Shown: positions 24,573-33,688 of the stretch, in pieces | How the letters are laid out: the number at the start of each line of letters is the position of its first letter | Position numbering within the stretch: position 1 is the first letter of the stretch | Source: Rhizobium mayense | Lineage (GTDB): Bacteria > Pseudomonadota > Alphaproteobacteria > Rhizobiales > Rhizobiaceae | DNA: 64,000 nt | Assembly: GCF_030272705.1 (NCBI RefSeq) | Contig: NZ_JARFYM010000012.1 | Span: 62,001 to 126,000, forward strand | Direction: 5' to 3' | Program-made: the position numbers and the translations under genes | The notes under the pieces: generated by a model | What the model was told of the DNA's origin: nothing | Seen by the model: only the letters and a program-made list of their open reading frames with translations | The model's database searches: none

Positions 24573-27188
24573 CTATCGATCCAGCGTCTCCCTGACGACG
24601 ACGGCAAGTTGCTTCAGCGAGAAGGGTTTCGGCAGAAAACCGAATTTGGCGTCGGCCGGCAAGTTGCGTGCAAAGGCATCTTCAGCATAGCCGGACACGA
24701 AGATGAATTTCATGTCGGGATATTTCTTGCGCAGTTCGCGCAACAGCGACGGCCCGTCCATCTCCGGCATGACAACGTCGGAGACGACGACATCCACCTG
24801 CCCGTCCAACTCATCCATGATGTCGAGCGCCTCGACGCCGGACCCCGCCTCGTAGACGGTATAGCCGCGCGTCTCGAGCATACGCTTGCCCCCCCGGCGC
24901 ACGGCCTCCTCGTCCTCGACCAGGAGAACGACGGCCGACTTGCCAGTGAGATCGGCTGGCTCCTCCGGCGGGATGATGGCGGCCACGCTCTGATCCATCG
25001 CCGAGATGTCGCGGCTCTCCGAGACCTGCCCTTCGATAATCGTGGGGATCTCGACAATATGGCGCGGCAGGAAGATGCGGAAGGTCGTTCCCTTGCCGAC
25101 TTCGGATTCCGGGTGGATATAGCCGCCCGATTGCTTGATGATACCGTAGACCATGGCAAGCCCGAGCCCGGTGCCCTTGCCCACTTCCTTCGTCGTGAAG
25201 AAGGGCTCGAAAATCTTGTCCATGATCTCGGGCGCTATGCCCGTACCGGTGTCGCTGACCTCGACCAGCACCATTTCCTCATGCGGCAAATAGGCGTAGT
25301 TGAAAGCGGCCACATCTTTGGCCGACAGGTTGCGGGTGCGCAGCGTCAAGGTGCCACCGCCTGGCATGGCATCGCGTGCATTGACACAGAGGTTGATCAG
25401 CACCTGCTCGAACTGCGAGAGGTCGGTTTTGACCGGCCAGAGATCGCGGCCATAGTCGACGTCCAGCTTGACATGCGTGCCCGAAAGCAGCCGATCCACC
25501 AGCATGCGCAGGTCGCCGATCACATCCGTCAGATTGAGGATCGTCGGTCGCATCGTCTGCTTGCGCGAGAAGGCCAGCAACTGCCGCACCAGCACGGCGG
25601 CACGGTTGGCATTGCGCTTGATCTCCATCAGGTCCGCGAAGCTGGCATCAGACGGCCGCGCCTGCAGCAACAAATGGTCTGATGACAGCAGGATCGCCGT
25701 CAACACGTTGTTGAAATCATGCGCGATGCCGCCGGCGAGCGTGCCGACAGCATTCAGCTTCTGCGTCTGCGCCATCTGCGTTTCCAGCGCCTTCTGCTCG
25801 GTCACTTCGACGGCATAGACGATGGCGGCTTCCTCAGGTGCCTCATCAGTCTGATCGATGACGGCATTGACGTAGAAGCGGAAATGCCGCGTGTCGTCTT
25901 TCGGATTGCGGGAATCGATCGGCGGGATATCGCCCTGCCGGTCCTTGGCAGCGGCGAGCGCCTGTTCGAGCAGCGGTCGATCAGCTTCGTAGACGACGGA
26001 CTCGAGAGCGGCGCCACGCTCGATGTCGTCACGCGATACCAAGTCGGAGAAGAGCTTCAGGAAAGGTGCGTTGGTGCGCAGGATGCGCCCGGCGCCGTCG
26101 ACGGAGGCGATCGCCATCGGCGTATTGTTGAAGAAGCGGCTAAATCGCATCGCCGCGACGGAGGCGGATTGATCGTTGTCGCCGCCATTCTGTCGCGTGA
26201 GCACGATGGTGCGGCTTTCGCCGGGCGCGCCGTCGCGCATCGACGTGACGCTGTGGACGATCTGCACCGGCAGGCTCTGGCCATTGGCGCGGCGCAGGTC
26301 GAGATCGAGCGTCACCGTCTTTTTCAAGCCGGGTTCGGCCTGCACGGACTGGATCAGCGCCAAGCCCTCGCCGGCGACGAGATCGCCGATGGTCATCGAG
26401 CCCGGCGTGAATTTGGTGAGATCGAAGCCCAGCCATTCGGCAAGCGTCGCATTCAGATAGAATATCTCGCCCTTGCGGCCGGCCGAAAAGAAGCCCGCCG
26501 GCGCATGATCGAGATAATCGATGGCGTTTTGCAATTCCTTGAAGAACCGCTCCTGGTCGTCCCGCTCCGAGGTGATGTCGGTGATCTGCCAGATATGCAG
26601 CGCCTTGCCACTGCCCTGCTCCGGCGGCAGTACACGCGCCTTCAGGCGGTACCAATGGGCGCCGTTGCCGTTGCCTTCCGCTGGGCCGAGCGGCTTTAGC
26701 AGCCGAAATTCCTCCGAACCCTCCTTGCCGTCGCGCAACCCGTTGGCGAGACGGTATAGCGCCTCGTTGGATTCGCGATTGCGGGACAGCAGCGTTTCCA
26801 GTGATTGCACCTCGGTCGCCTTGGCTGCGCCCGTCAACCGACCGTAAGCGGCATTGGCGTAGATGATACGGCCCTTTTCGTCCGTGATCAGCGTGCCGTC
26901 CGGATGGCTGTTCAGGAACGAGCGCGCCAGGCTGTCGGATTGCGTCTGTGGCATGACTTCGACGAAGCCAATGATCGAGGAGACAAGAAAGAAAATGCCG
27001 ACCATGGCAAGAATGCCGAGCCCGCCAAGCACCGTTTCATTGTCGAGTTGGTCCTTGAAGACGACAAAAGCCGCGGCCGCGGCCACCAGCACCAGGGCAA
27101 GCAGAATGATACGCAATACGGTGCCCGAACGAACCCCGCGATCCACCAGCGGCACGCTATACTCGTCGGACTGACGCTGCTTGGTCAT
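24573..27188 (-). CDS. cckA: Hybrid histidine kinase/phosphatase CckA
   Basis: CckA feeds phosphate through ChpT to the cell-cycle master regulator CtrA. The 871-residue protein has two transmembrane helices (about 24-44 and 54-75), PAS-type domains at about 85-205, 215-335 and 350-465, a dimerisation helix with the phospho-accepting H490 in GGIAHDFNNVLTAI, an ATPase domain with N603 (LCVNARDAMPG), DTGTGI and GTGLGLAMVYGI, and a carboxy-terminal receiver with D804 (VVSDVVMPEMDG). This is the CckA architecture of rhizobia. It is divergent from the FliO-like gene, with 289 bp between them that hold both promoters. CtrA-like boxes stand before rgsE in the same window. Confidence 0.93.
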   Translation of the reverse strand: MTKQRQSDEYSVPLVDRGVRSGTVLRIILLALVLVAAAAAFVVFKDQLDNETVLGGLGILAMVGIFFLVSSIIGFVEVMPQTQSDSLARSFLNSHPDGTLITDEKGRIIYANAAYGRLTGAAKATEVQSLETLLSRNRESNEALYRLANGLRDGKEGSEEFRLLKPLGPAEGNGNGAHWYRLKARVLPPEQGSGKALHIWQITDITSERDDQERFFKELQNAIDYLDHAPAGFFSAGRKGEIFYLNATLAEWLGFDLTKFTPGSMTIGDLVAGEGLALIQSVQAEPGLKKTVTLDLDLRRANGQSLPVQIVHSVTSMRDGAPGESRTIVLTRQNGGDNDQSASVAAMRFSRFFNNTPMAIASVDGAGRILRTNAPFLKLFSDLVSRDDIERGAALESVVYEADRPLLEQALAAAKDRQGDIPPIDSRNPKDDTRHFRFYVNAVIDQTDEAPEEAAIVYAVEVTEQKALETQMAQTQKLNAVGTLAGGIAHDFNNVLTAILLSSDHLLLQARPSDASFADLMEIKRNANRAAVLVRQLLAFSRKQTMRPTILNLTDVIGDLRMLVDRLLSGTHVKLDVDYGRDLWPVKTDLSQFEQVLINLCVNARDAMPGGGTLTLRTRNLSAKDVAAFNYAYLPHEEMVLVEVSDTGTGIAPEIMDKIFEPFFTTKEVGKGTGLGLAMVYGIIKQSGGYIHPESEVGKGTTFRIFLPRHIVEIPTIIEGQVSESRDISAMDQSVAAIIPPEEPADLTGKSAVVLLVEDEEAVRRGGKRMLETRGYTVYEAGSGVEALDIMDELDGQVDVVVSDVVMPEMDGPSLLRELRKKYPDMKFIFVSGYAEDAFARNLPADAKFGFLPKPFSLKQLAVVVRETLDR

Positions 27189-27477
27189 AAACCCCTCGTC
27201 TCCATCCTCTTCCTTGTCACGTCACGCACTTGACGGATCGCCGGATTCGGACCTTTCGAATCTTCTTTACCAATTTGCAGCATCGGCAAAAAGCTTTGCG
27301 GGGCTAGAAAGGCCTGTATTCACAAGGAAGAGCGCTGGACAAACAACGATCCTATCTTGTTTCCGGAGCGGACCTGTCCATATGATCGCCTCATATCAAG
27401 ACAAAGGTGAAGACGCGGGCCGGTCGTTTCGTTACGGCAAGGTCACGACATCGGGGTTAATTACGGAGTATCTCGAA

Positions 27478-28398
27478 ATGTGGGACGAAATCGCCGGGGC
27501 TTATGGCAGTCGCTTTTTCCTCGCAGCCGGTGGGGTCGGCATTGCCCTTCTTCTGTTGATCTGCATCCTCTGGATCTTCCGCAACCGAGCGCCCTCGCCC
27601 TTCGTGCGCGGTGGCAAAAACCGCCAGCCCCGCCTGCAGGTGCTTGATGCCGCTGCCGTCGACGCTCGCCGCCGTCTCGTCTTGGTACGACGCGATGGCA
27701 CAGAACATCTTATCATGATCGGCGGCCCGACCGATATCGTCATTGAGTCCGGCATTTCCGATGCGGCCAAGGCGGGCATGCCAGGCCCGATCGGAACGCC
27801 CGCAGCTTTCGAACGCCGGTTGGAGCCCGCGCAGGAAGCGCCTCGCCTCGATGATCAATCGGCGTCAGCCTTACAACAGCCTATGCCAGAGGAAACCTAT
27901 ATGCGGCCGGAACCTGAGCCTGGCTTTGAGCCGCCTCCGCGTCAGGTCGCGCCAGCGGTCGAGCGCCCGCAACCCGCCACCACGTCTCAGCAGCGCGCGC
28001 AGCAATCAGCTGCCATGCTGGGCGAAGCGGAAGTAGCTGAGATTCTCGACGCGGCGCGTCAGCATGTATTGCCACAGGAGCCGGCGCGTGTCGCTCCGGC
28101 CGCACAGCCCATTCGCCCCTCCGTTGTCGCTGCAGCGGCGCCGGTGGTTGCGCCGCCGCCGGTACGCGAACCCGGCAGCGATTTCCAGCGGGTATTAGAA
28201 GCGGAAATGTCCAGCAATCTCACTGCCGAGCGGATCATTCCGAATGCGCCGCCACAACGGCAAGTACAGCAGCAGCCCGCAGTCGCGCCACAGCAACGCC
28301 GAGATCCGGAACTCGCGCCGATGACCGGATCGGAGTCTGCACTTCAGAAGGAAGTTGCACGTATCTTCGGTGAAATGAGCGTCAACCGCGACAAATAG
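27478..28398 (+). CDS. fliO: FliO-like membrane protein
   Basis: The 306-residue product has one transmembrane helix (about residues 12-34, FFLAAGGVGIALLLLICILWIF) and then the FliO-type domain (RLQVLDAAAVDARRRLVLVRRDGTEHLIMIGGPTDIVIESGI). FliO helps assemble the flagellar export gate. The rest, about 200 residues, is a Pro/Gln/Ala-rich, probably disordered tail. The ATG at 27478 has GGAG nine bases before it and begins just before the helix; the frame is open for 99 codons upstream but with no similarity. It stands beside cckA, away from any flagellar gene, so a function outside the flagellum is possible. The symbol is tentative. Confidence 0.7.
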   Translation: MWDEIAGAYGSRFFLAAGGVGIALLLLICILWIFRNRAPSPFVRGGKNRQPRLQVLDAAAVDARRRLVLVRRDGTEHLIMIGGPTDIVIESGISDAAKAGMPGPIGTPAAFERRLEPAQEAPRLDDQSASALQQPMPEETYMRPEPEPGFEPPPRQVAPAVERPQPATTSQQRAQQSAAMLGEAEVAEILDAARQHVLPQEPARVAPAAQPIRPSVVAAAAPVVAPPPVREPGSDFQRVLEAEMSSNLTAERIIPNAPPQRQVQQQPAVAPQQRRDPELAPMTGSESALQKEVARIFGEMSVNRDK

Positions 28399-28430
28399 GG
28401 TGGCGCGCTAGCCGCGCCTCGCAACCGCAT

Positions 28431-28475
28431 AAAAAAGGCACGACGGAATTTCCGCCGTGCCTTAAATTTTTTCAC
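28431..28475. terminator. Bidirectional terminator between the FliO-like gene and dksA
   Basis: The stem GGCACGACGG/CCGCCGTGCC has one mismatch and is flanked by AAAAAA on the left and TTAAATTTTTT on the right, so it can end transcription from both convergent genes. Confidence 0.82.
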
Positions 28476-28497
28476 CCTAATCGTCTCGATCAGACGC

Positions 28498-28917
28498 TTA
28501 TTCGTCGCGATAGACTTTTTCGCGACGCTCGTGACGCTCCTGCGCTTCGATCGACAGCGTGGCAATCGGACGGGCGTCCAGGCGCTTGAGACCGATCGGC
28601 TCGCCGGTTTCCTCGCAGTAACCGTAGGTACCGTCTTCGATCCGCTGCAGAGCGGCGTCAATTTTTGAAATGAGCTTTCGCTGACGGTCGCGAGCCCGAA
28701 GCTCGATGGCTCTGTCGGTTTCAGAAGAAGCCCGGTCAGCGAGATCAGGGTGGTTTGCGCTTTCTTCGGCCAGATGATCGAGGGTTTCGCGCGCTTCTCT
28801 TAGGATATCATTTTTCCAGGCGACTAGCTTTGCACGAAAATAGGCACGCTGGTTTCCATTCATGAACTCCTCGTCTTCCGAGGGCACATAATTGCTAAGA
28901 TCGATCTTCTCACTCAA
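28498..28917 (-). CDS. dksA: RNA polymerase-binding transcription factor DksA
   Basis: DksA binds the secondary channel of RNA polymerase and works with ppGpp in the stringent response. The 139-residue protein has the coiled-coil hairpin and the DRASSETDRAIELRARDRQRKL segment, and then the C4-type zinc-finger region reading DGTYGYCEETGEPIGLKRL, in which only one of the usual four cysteines remains, as is common in alphaproteobacterial DksA. The start is a TTG at 28917 with AGGAGA six bases upstream; the in-frame ATG further up has no site. It is monocistronic, with an AT-rich promoter region of 280 bp shared with the SixA-type gene. Confidence 0.92.
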   Translation of the reverse strand: MSEKIDLSNYVPSEDEEFMNGNQRAYFRAKLVAWKNDILREARETLDHLAEESANHPDLADRASSETDRAIELRARDRQRKLISKIDAALQRIEDGTYGYCEETGEPIGLKRLDARPIATLSIEAQERHERREKVYRDE

Positions 28918-29197
28918 CGCGATTCTCCTGAAGAACATCTCATATTGCGGGGTGTATATCCCAACCGATAGTATCGATTCAAGCCAAATAGACGTGGTAA
29001 ACGGTTTTTTAAATTTGTCATAAAATTCGGCTAAAGGTCTATTTTTTCATCATATATTCGCGATACTAAAAATATGGTAGAACCATAACCTTCGCGTGAA
29101 CGACCGCCGAACCCCTGCGTCGCCGATGGCTGTGCTGTTGACGGCATATGGGATGAGGCGGTACGTCAAAGGACAAATCGAGCACGGGAATTCCGCC

Positions 29198-29689
29198 ATG
29201 ACCCGCATCACGCCGCCGCCCTCCAGGATTTACCTGTTGCGTCATGCCAAGGCTCAGCGACCCGCGTCCGGCCAGAAGGATTTCGACCGCGCGCTCAGCG
29301 ATAAAGGCTATGCCGCAGCCGAGATTGTCGCCGAAAAAGCCGTCGACAAGGACTACAAGCCGGATCTCGTCATCTCTTCGACAGCGTTGCGCTGCCGCCA
29401 AACCGCCGACGCCATCCGCCGCGCCATGAGCCCCTCTACGGAGTTTCGTTATGTCGATGCGCTATACGACGCCACTACGGACGTCTATCTTGACATCATC
29501 TCATCACAGGTGACCGAGAACTCCGTCATGCTGGTCGGCCATAACCCGACCATCGAACACACGCTGGAAGCGCTGATTGGCCATGACGCCTTGATCTCCG
29601 CGATTCCAGATGGCTTTCCGACCGCCGGGCTTGCCGTCATCGACTCGACGCCGTCGGGCTGGGTCCTCACGGATTTCGTCAAGAAATAG
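29198..29689 (+). CDS. SixA-like histidine phosphatase
   Basis: The 163-residue protein belongs to the histidine phosphatase superfamily. The catalytic RHG-type motif is YLLRHAKA near residue 13, the second arginine/glutamate region is SSTALRCRQTADAI, and the second catalytic histidine is in VGHNPTIEH. SixA removes phosphate from histidines of phosphotransfer proteins. The ATG at 29198 has GGGA eight bases upstream. It is divergent from dksA. An Hpt protein is encoded about 7 kb away, but there is no evidence the two interact. Confidence 0.85.
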   Translation: MTRITPPPSRIYLLRHAKAQRPASGQKDFDRALSDKGYAAAEIVAEKAVDKDYKPDLVISSTALRCRQTADAIRRAMSPSTEFRYVDALYDATTDVYLDIISSQVTENSVMLVGHNPTIEHTLEALIGHDALISAIPDGFPTAGLAVIDSTPSGWVLTDFVKK

Positions 29690-29814
29690 GTTCGACAGTA
29701 AAAGATCTGGCGACGCGATGATTTAGCGCGCTTGAGCTGCAAATGCCGGCCACCTTTTCGGCTCTCGCATCGCTCCCTATATTGACCATCACGCTGTCAT
29801 CCAGGGATCCCGCC

Positions 29815-31290
29815 TTGCCGCCAAGCCTGACCTCCTTCACCGACGACGCCCTGATCGCCTTCGATAATCTCATCGACCGCACGACAGGCCTCGTCAATCC
29901 GACGATCCGGCTCGGCGTCACCGGCCTTTCGCGTTCCGGCAAGACGGTTTTCATTTCCTCTCTGGTTCATAATCTACTGAACGGCGGTCGCCTGCCGCTG
30001 TTCGAGCCGGTGCAATCCGGCCGCGTCTCCGGCGTTCGTCTTGAGCCACAGCCCGATGATGCCGTGCCGCGCTTCCAATATGAGGATCATATCCGCGCGC
30101 TGGTGAAGGAGCGCATATGGCCGGATTCGACACGCGCTATCTCGGAGCTGCGCATCACGCTGGACTACCAAAGCGCCAGCGGCTGGAGCCGGCTGTTTTC
30201 GCCCGGCCGCCTTTCCATCGACATTGTCGACTATCCCGGCGAATGGCTGCTCGATCTGCCATTGCTCGCCAAGGATTTCCGGGCCTTCAGCGAGGAGACG
30301 CTGACGCTCGCCAAGACCGGTATTCGCGCGGAGCTGTCGCGTTCGTGGCTCGCAATGACGCAAGGGACCGATGCCGCCGCGTCCGCCGATGAGACGAGGG
30401 CACGCGAACTCGCGACCGCCTTCGCCAATTATCTCAAAGCCTGCAAATCCGACGAACGTTCGCTGTCGACTCTGCCGCCCGGTCGCTTCCTGCTGCCGGG
30501 CGATCTCGACGGTTCGCCGGCCCTGACATTCGCGCCCCTGGTGCCTCCGGTCGAAAGCAAGGGGCAGAAGGGCTCGCTGTGGGCAATGATGGAACGCCGC
30601 TACGAGGCCTACAAGTCCGTGGTGGTGAAACCGTTCTTCCGCGAACATTTCGCCCGCCTCGACCGACAGATCGTCCTTGTAGATGCACTACAGGCCATCA
30701 ACCGAGGCCCGGAAGCGGTACAGGACCTCGAGCGCGCGCTGACGGACGTGCTTGCCTGCTTCCGCCCGGGCGCCAATTCCTTCTTCTCCTCATTGCTCGG
30801 CCGTCGCATTGATCGCGTGCTGGTCGCTGCAACCAAAGCCGATCATCTTCATCACGAAAGTCACGACCGGCTGGAGGCTTTGACACGTCGGCTGGTGGAA
30901 CGCGCCATAGAACGTATCGGCATCGCCGGTGCCGGCATTGAGGTCATGGCGATCGCCTCTGTCCGCGCCACACGCGAGGCAACGGTGAAACGCGACGGCC
31001 ATACGCTCCCGGTCATCGTCGGCACACCGATGGATCGCGAGGCAATCGGCGGCGAGAGCTTCGACGGCAACCGCAAGACTGCGATCTTCCCAGGCGACTT
31101 GCCGGAAAATCCGCAATGGCTGTTCGATGCGCTCGAAGCGAGCGCGGCAAACATGCATTTGCCGGAGGTGAGTGTCGTCCGCTTCCGACCGCCGGAGTTG
31201 GATGAGTCCGGCGGCGGCATCAAGCTCTCGGTGCCGCACATCCGCCTAGACCGTGCCATGCAGTTCCTGTTCGGAGACCGCCTCGCATGA
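29815..31290 (+). CDS. ycjX: YcjX-family P-loop NTPase (DUF463)
   Basis: This predicted nucleotide-binding protein has a Walker A motif GLSRSGKT near residue 36, the DYPGEWLLDLPLL segment typical of the family, and VAATKADH late in the protein, which resembles a GTPase base-recognition motif. I place the start at a TTG at 29815 (491 residues) because AGGGA lies seven bases before it and the region just upstream looks like a promoter; an ATG at 29743 in the same frame lacks a site. The gene overlaps ycjF by four bases. The pair is known to be linked to stress and envelope responses in other proteobacteria, but its molecular role is not settled. Confidence 0.85.
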   Translation: MPPSLTSFTDDALIAFDNLIDRTTGLVNPTIRLGVTGLSRSGKTVFISSLVHNLLNGGRLPLFEPVQSGRVSGVRLEPQPDDAVPRFQYEDHIRALVKERIWPDSTRAISELRITLDYQSASGWSRLFSPGRLSIDIVDYPGEWLLDLPLLAKDFRAFSEETLTLAKTGIRAELSRSWLAMTQGTDAAASADETRARELATAFANYLKACKSDERSLSTLPPGRFLLPGDLDGSPALTFAPLVPPVESKGQKGSLWAMMERRYEAYKSVVVKPFFREHFARLDRQIVLVDALQAINRGPEAVQDLERALTDVLACFRPGANSFFSSLLGRRIDRVLVAATKADHLHHESHDRLEALTRRLVERAIERIGIAGAGIEVMAIASVRATREATVKRDGHTLPVIVGTPMDREAIGGESFDGNRKTAIFPGDLPENPQWLFDALEASAANMHLPEVSVVRFRPPELDESGGGIKLSVPHIRLDRAMQFLFGDRLA

Positions 31291-32375
31291 CGAAGCCGAC
31301 AGCAGATGATCCCACGGGCCTTTCCCGCCGTCCCGCTGCCTTTTCGCTGGAGCCGGAGGCATCGAGAGATGATGCAGCTGCCAAAACGGCGGCGGAAGCG
31401 CCGCGTCGCAAGCCACAGAGCTTCGACACGGAAGTCGTTCTGACGCCGGACGAGGAAGATCCGTTCCTCAATCCGGCCCTCGCTGCATCCGACGGTGACG
31501 CCGCGGTCGCCACGCCACGCCGCCGAGGTTTTTCCTTCGGCAAGATTGCCGCCGGCGCCTTCGGCATTCTCTTGTCGCTCGCCTTCGGTCTCTGGACCGA
31601 CCGATTGATTCACGATCTCTTCGATCGTGCCGACTGGTTGGGCTATACCGCCCTTGCGGTGCTCGGCATCGGCATTCTGGCCGTCCTCGCCATCGTCATT
31701 CGCGAGACGGCAGGCATGATGCGGCTTGCCGCGGTGCAGACGATCAAGGCGGAGGCGGCGGCCGCTATCTCCGAGACGCGCCCGGCGCGCGCAAGGGCCC
31801 TGGTTCAGCGCCTGTGCACGCTTTTGGAGGCCAATCCGGAAACAGCAAAGGGCCGCGCGACGCTGAAAGCGGCAGAGGAGGACATTATCGACGCGCCGCA
31901 GTTGATCGACCTTGCCGAACGCGAGCTACTCGGCCCGCTGGATCGCCGCGCCCGAGGGCTGATTCTCGGCGCTTCCAAAAGGGTCTCGGTGGTCACAGCC
32001 GTCAGCCCGCGCGCGCTGGTGGACATTCTCTACGTGCTCTATGAATCGGCCAAGCTGGTCCGCGCCATGGCGGAGCTCTACGGTGGCAGGCCCGGCACGC
32101 TCGGCATGATCCGATTGATGCGGGACGTGCTCGCGCACCTCGCCGTTACCGGCTCTATCGCCGTCGGCGACAGCATCGTGCAGCAGTTGATCGGCCATGG
32201 TTTGGCCTCGAAACTTTCGGCTCGCCTGGGTGAAGGCGTCGTGAACGGCATGATGACGGCGCGCATCGGCATAGCCGCGATGGACCTCTGCAGGCCGTTG
32301 TCGTTTAAGGCGTTGAAGCGACCAGGGATCGGTGATTTTGCCGGCGATCTCGCGCCAAACATCTCCGGCCGCTGA
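31287..32375 (+). CDS. ycjF: YcjF-family inner membrane protein
   Basis: The 362-residue protein (TIGR01620/DUF697 type) has a disordered, charged amino-terminal 90 residues, two transmembrane helices (about 92-112 and 118-140) and a helical carboxy-terminal domain with HLAVTGSIAVGDSIVQQLIGHGLASKLSARLGEG split across its length. The ATG overlaps the ycjX stop as ATGA, so translation is coupled and the products probably act together at the inner membrane. The carboxy-terminal motif GEGVVNGMMTARIGIAAMDLCRPL is the most conserved part of this family. Confidence 0.87.
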   Translation: MTKPTADDPTGLSRRPAAFSLEPEASRDDAAAKTAAEAPRRKPQSFDTEVVLTPDEEDPFLNPALAASDGDAAVATPRRRGFSFGKIAAGAFGILLSLAFGLWTDRLIHDLFDRADWLGYTALAVLGIGILAVLAIVIRETAGMMRLAAVQTIKAEAAAAISETRPARARALVQRLCTLLEANPETAKGRATLKAAEEDIIDAPQLIDLAERELLGPLDRRARGLILGASKRVSVVTAVSPRALVDILYVLYESAKLVRAMAELYGGRPGTLGMIRLMRDVLAHLAVTGSIAVGDSIVQQLIGHGLASKLSARLGEGVVNGMMTARIGIAAMDLCRPLSFKALKRPGIGDFAGDLAPNISGR

Positions 32376-32425
32376 GCTCCGTAAACGCTGCGAATGAGGC
32401 TTTTGCCTCCATAAGAAACCAAGCA

Positions 32426-32433
32426 TTAACCAT
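32426..32433 (+). promoter_or_regulatory. CtrA-type half-site TTAACCAT
   Basis: TTAACCAT, the preferred CtrA half-site, lies 54 bases before the ATG of the following secreted-protein gene. The second half-site is missing (TCTAA follows), so this is a weak candidate. Confidence 0.35.
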
Positions 32434-32486
32434 TCTAAGGCAAAAGTGGATACCAGTTTCCGGTTCCTCTTCGTTAGGGAATGTCC

Positions 32487-33038
32487 ATGTTTTCGCGCCA
32501 GTTTCTTCTTGTTTGCGGCTTTGCCGCTGCGGCCCTCTCCGCAGGTGCCTGGGTGCATTCAGCCGATGCGGCATCCCGTGACAAGGCCTTCTTCCAGTCT
32601 GTTGCGGGATCGTGGCGCGGACCGGGTGAGATCGTCGCGGGCAAGTACAAGGGCACGAAGTTCACCTGCAATCTGACAGGCCATGCGGTCGACGGCAGTG
32701 ACGCCGGTGTCAAGCTCGACGGAACCTGCCGGGTTGGTGTCTTCCAGCAGCCGATGACGGCCGAAATCACCCAGAAGGGCGGCAGCTACACAGGAAAGTT
32801 TCTCGATGGCGCAGCCGGCAAGGGTCTGGATGTCACATCGGGCACCGTCAACGACGGCACGGTCGTGCTCGGCCTGAACCGCCAGAAGCTGAACGGCGCC
32901 ATGATCGCCCGCGTAGCAGACAATAAAACGATGAATGTAACGATTTCGGTCAAGGTCAACGACCAGATGGTGCCTGTCATCGGCGTGACATTGCAGCGCG
33001 CCGATGTCGATCAAATGGCTGTGGGATCAATCCAGTAG
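32487..33038 (+). CDS. Secreted protein of unknown function
   Basis: I do not recognise this family. The 183-residue product has a signal peptide (MFSRQFLLVCGFAAAAL, then AWVHSADAA) and a mature part rich in Gly, Thr and beta strands, without a metal site or other motif. It contains a CNLTGHAVDGSDAGVKLDGTC segment with two cysteines that could pair. The pattern GSWRGPGEIVAGKYKGTKF suggests a lipocalin- or avidin-like beta barrel, which is only a guess. The ATG at 32487 has AGGGA six bases before it, better than the ATG at 32481. A strong terminator follows. Confidence 0.7.
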   Translation: MFSRQFLLVCGFAAAALSAGAWVHSADAASRDKAFFQSVAGSWRGPGEIVAGKYKGTKFTCNLTGHAVDGSDAGVKLDGTCRVGVFQQPMTAEITQKGGSYTGKFLDGAAGKGLDVTSGTVNDGTVVLGLNRQKLNGAMIARVADNKTMNVTISVKVNDQMVPVIGVTLQRADVDQMAVGSIQ

Positions 33039-33060
33039 AGCTTATGAGCTGACAGCAAAT

Positions 33061-33100
33061 ACGCCTTCGGCCTTCGCGATGAGACCGGGGGCGTTTTTTT
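33061..33100 (+). terminator. Intrinsic terminator after the secreted-protein gene
   Basis: ACGCCTTCGG (33061-33070) pairs with CCGGGGGCGT (33085-33094) over 10 bp with two G-T pairs, followed by seven T residues. Confidence 0.82.
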
Positions 33101-33148
33101 AGTTACCGATCTGAACGTGGCTGATTGCGATACCAGGTGAGATCGGCA

Positions 33149-33688
33149 TTAAGCTGCCTTCCACCAATCGCGATTTTCATCTGCGACATCTATCCCCTGC
33201 ACATCCGCTTCGCTCAGCCAATCCGCCACCCGGCGGCCCTTGATCACGAGATCGGCATCGAAATCCGCAAGCGGCATCAGCACGAAACCACGTTCAGTCA
33301 TACGCGGATGCGGGATCGTCAATAGAGACTCGGCCCTTTCGATATCGCCATAGGTCAGGATATCGATATCGAGCGTCCGCGGCCCCCAGCGTTCGACACG
33401 CACCCGCTTCATGTCGCGCTCGATACCGAGGCACACGTCGAGCAGCGCCTCCGGCGAGAGCGTGGTATCGACGGCTGCACAGGAATTATAGAAGAAAGAT
33501 TGATCCGTCTTGCCCCAGGGCGGCGTGCGGTAAAGGCGAGAAACCGCGGCAATGCGGCAATCCGCGCGCGCGTCGAGTGTCCGCAAGGCAAGCGCCATGG
33601 CTCGAACAGGGTTATCGAGGTTGCCGCCGAGGCCGAGGGTAGCGCGGGTCGAACCGGAGGCAGGGCCAGTCTCAGGCAAAATGCTCAA
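33149..33688 (-). CDS. folK: 2-amino-4-hydroxy-6-hydroxymethyldihydropteridine diphosphokinase
   Basis: FolK activates the pterin before joining to p-aminobenzoate in folate synthesis. The 179-residue protein has GLGGNLDNP at the start, SRLYRTPPWGKTDQSFFYN and the signature RWGPRTLDIDILTYGD, with the metal-binding aspartates, then IPHPRMTERGFVLMPL. The start is a TTG at 33688, overlapping the 3' end of folB by 17 bases. It is last in folP-folB-folK. The catalytic residues of the family all appear present. Confidence 0.92.
   Translation of the reverse strand: MSILPETGPASGSTRATLGLGGNLDNPVRAMALALRTLDARADCRIAAVSRLYRTPPWGKTDQSFFYNSCAAVDTTLSPEALLDVCLGIERDMKRVRVERWGPRTLDIDILTYGDIERAESLLTIPHPRMTERGFVLMPLADFDADLVIKGRRVADWLSEADVQGIDVADENRDWWKAA

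Noticed and set aside
24457..24690. Plus-strand frame of 77 codons between trpS and cckA
   Set aside because: It runs into the 3' end of cckA on the other strand and shows no motif or ribosome binding site.
29743..29815. ATG at 29743 as start of ycjX
   Set aside because: There is no ribosome binding site, and the segment includes promoter-like sequence; the TTG at 29815 has AGGGA at the right distance. The choice is not certain.
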